Positions 11,083 to 11,780 of a stretch of 11,780 nucleotides of DNA are shown one piece after another; positions within the stretch are counted from its first letter, which is position 1; each line of letters begins with the position of its first letter. A program made the translations under genes and the position numbers. The stretch is from Clostridiales bacterium (GTDB lineage Bacteria > Bacillota_A > Clostridia > Oscillospirales > Oscillospiraceae). The stretch is taken from NCBI GenBank assembly GCA_019417795.1, contig DXUR01000059.1, forward strand, positions 1-11,780, in the 5' to 3' direction. The notes below the pieces were generated by a model. That model saw only the letters and a program-made list of their open reading frames with translations. It was not told where the DNA came from and did not search any database.

Positions 11083-11087
11083 AGTGT

Positions 11088-11095
11088 CTCCTCCT
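11088..11095 (-). promoter_or_regulatory. Shine-Dalgarno of the beta-propeller gene
   Basis: AGGAGGAG on the minus strand begins two bases after the TAG stop of the Imm51-DUF6881 gene and lies five bases before the ATG at 11082, fixing that start. Confidence 0.78.
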
Positions 11096-11097
11096 GG

Positions 11098-11780
11098 CTA
11101 CTTTAACGCTCCATCATAGGTGTGGCTTTCCCAGGCGGCCTCAAATTCCGCCTGCTCTATGACGCAGGCGTGGAACTCCTCACCCCAGACATGGGCGTTC
11201 AATTCCTCCACGGTGGGGATCGGCGTGATCTCGATGGCGCCGTCGTAAAGGTCAGGGATATTGCGGGTGCGGCCATCTGCAAAGATGTCAATGGAGTGGA
11301 GGGCCAGCCGCTCATTTTCTGTATCCACTTCATAGAGGATCACCGACGGTTCTCCCTCCGGTGCGTCCTCCCAAAAGAGCTTGATGTACTCGATCTTGCC
11401 AAGATAAGTCCGCATCGCTTTTTCATCGGCACAGGCTGCTCGGATCATTTTGGCCAACATCATCAAATCGTCGATGTATTGGGAGTACACGCAGAACACA
11501 TCTTCGTCGGAGTCGAAGTGAAACAGACCCACGCCGCTGTTATTTTCCTCAAACTCCCGGATCACGCCCCGGACAAGCCGCTCCCAATCCTCGCTGCTGC
11601 CGGTCAGTCCCAGCCGGCAGAATTCTTCTGCCCGAAACCCATCGCTGATTTTCAGCAGAAGGGAGATTGCATAGGGGTGGTGGGGAATGAGAAAGAATGG
11701 CGCGATCTGCTCCAGCTTCACCCAAATTTTGAAGGGCGGGCGCGGGTCAGGTATCCAGGGCAAGATTTCCCATTCGTCCT
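11098..11780 (-). CDS. Imm51-like / DUF6881-like fusion immunity protein (5' end outside window)
   Basis: The reading frame is open to the right edge, giving DEWEI before LPWIPDPRPPF. The only in-window start would be a TTG at 11763 with no good Shine-Dalgarno, so I treat the gene as 5'-partial. Counting from that TTG, residues about 20-112 contain SSEDWERLVRGVI, VGLFHFDSDEDVFCVYSQYI and LMMLAKMIRAACADE, which match the Imm51 pattern (G-x-x-W-x-x-L ... F-D-x-E-x-x-x-F-x-x-Y-S). Residues about 124-212 (EYIKLFWEDAPEGEPSVILY, LHSIDIFADGRTRNI, EITPIPTVEELN and EFEAAWES) match DUF6881 (a W..D....P..LY.E.D core, then I.IFADGR, IP..EE.N and EF...WE). Imm51 is an immunity family; DUF6881 is uncharacterised. 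The stop TAG is followed by AGGAGG that serves the next gene. Confidence 0.85.
   Translation of the reverse strand, partial: DEWEILPWIPDPRPPFKIWVKLEQIAPFFLIPHHPYAISLLLKISDGFRAEEFCRLGLTGSSEDWERLVRGVIREFEENNSGVGLFHFDSDEDVFCVYSQYIDDLMMLAKMIRAACADEKAMRTYLGKIEYIKLFWEDAPEGEPSVILYEVDTENERLALHSIDIFADGRTRNIPDLYDGAIEITPIPTVEELNAHVWGEEFHACVIEQAEFEAAWESHTYDGALK

Noticed and set aside
11098..11763. A complete Imm51-DUF6881 gene beginning at a TTG at 11763.
   Set aside because: The frame continues to the window edge with plausible coding sequence (DEWEI before LPW), and no good Shine-Dalgarno precedes the TTG, so a 5'-truncated gene is more likely.
1..11780. CRISPR arrays, tRNA/rRNA genes, direct or inverted long repeats, integrase or transposase genes.
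   Set aside because: None was recognised by eye on either strand; coding sequence covers nearly the whole window.

Overview
The window is a stretch of a bacterial poly-immunity locus. All genes lie on the minus strand and are tightly packed, with intergenic gaps of 11 to 42 bases plus one 4-base ATGA overlap. Nearly every gene is preceded by a strong AGGAGG-type Shine-Dalgarno sequence. GC-rich coding sequence (visibly about 55-65 %), Bacillota-style ribosome binding sites and the protein families present suggest a gut Clostridia member, perhaps of the Oscillospiraceae. That taxonomic call is inference from style; there is no marker gene in the window.

Reading in the direction of transcription (from base 11780 down to 1): (i) an Imm51-like plus DUF6881-like fusion whose 5' end is probably outside the window; (ii) a beta-propeller-like protein; (iii) a small DUF6966-like protein translationally coupled to it; (iv) a 325-residue protein with a formylglycine-generating-enzyme (FGE) / C-type-lectin-like fold; (v) a 2230-residue multidomain protein filling 57 % of the window; (vi) an unrecognised 159-residue protein; (vii) an AT-rich 129-residue protein that stands out in composition; (viii) a SUKH-like protein; (ix) the N-terminal 87 residues of an unrecognised protein running off the left edge.

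The giant protein (2001-8693) strings together, in order, DUF4259, an unassigned module, DUF2185/Imm33, a TPR module, a large unassigned module, a second homologous TPR module, SUKH (SMI1/KNR4), DUF4261, SUFU, a DUF7832-like module and DUF4253. The modules are joined by highly acidic linkers. SUKH, SUFU, Imm33 and Imm51 are established immunity families of polymorphic toxin systems, so the simplest reading is a cytoplasmic bank of antitoxin domains against effectors of competing strains, expressed as one transcript. No toxin, secretion-system gene, transposase, integrase, RNA gene or CRISPR array is visible, and no convincing promoter or terminator was found. The whole window looks like the interior of a longer operon. 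The least explained parts are the two unassigned modules in the giant protein, the FGE-like protein with its cysteine cluster, and the AT-rich insert gene.
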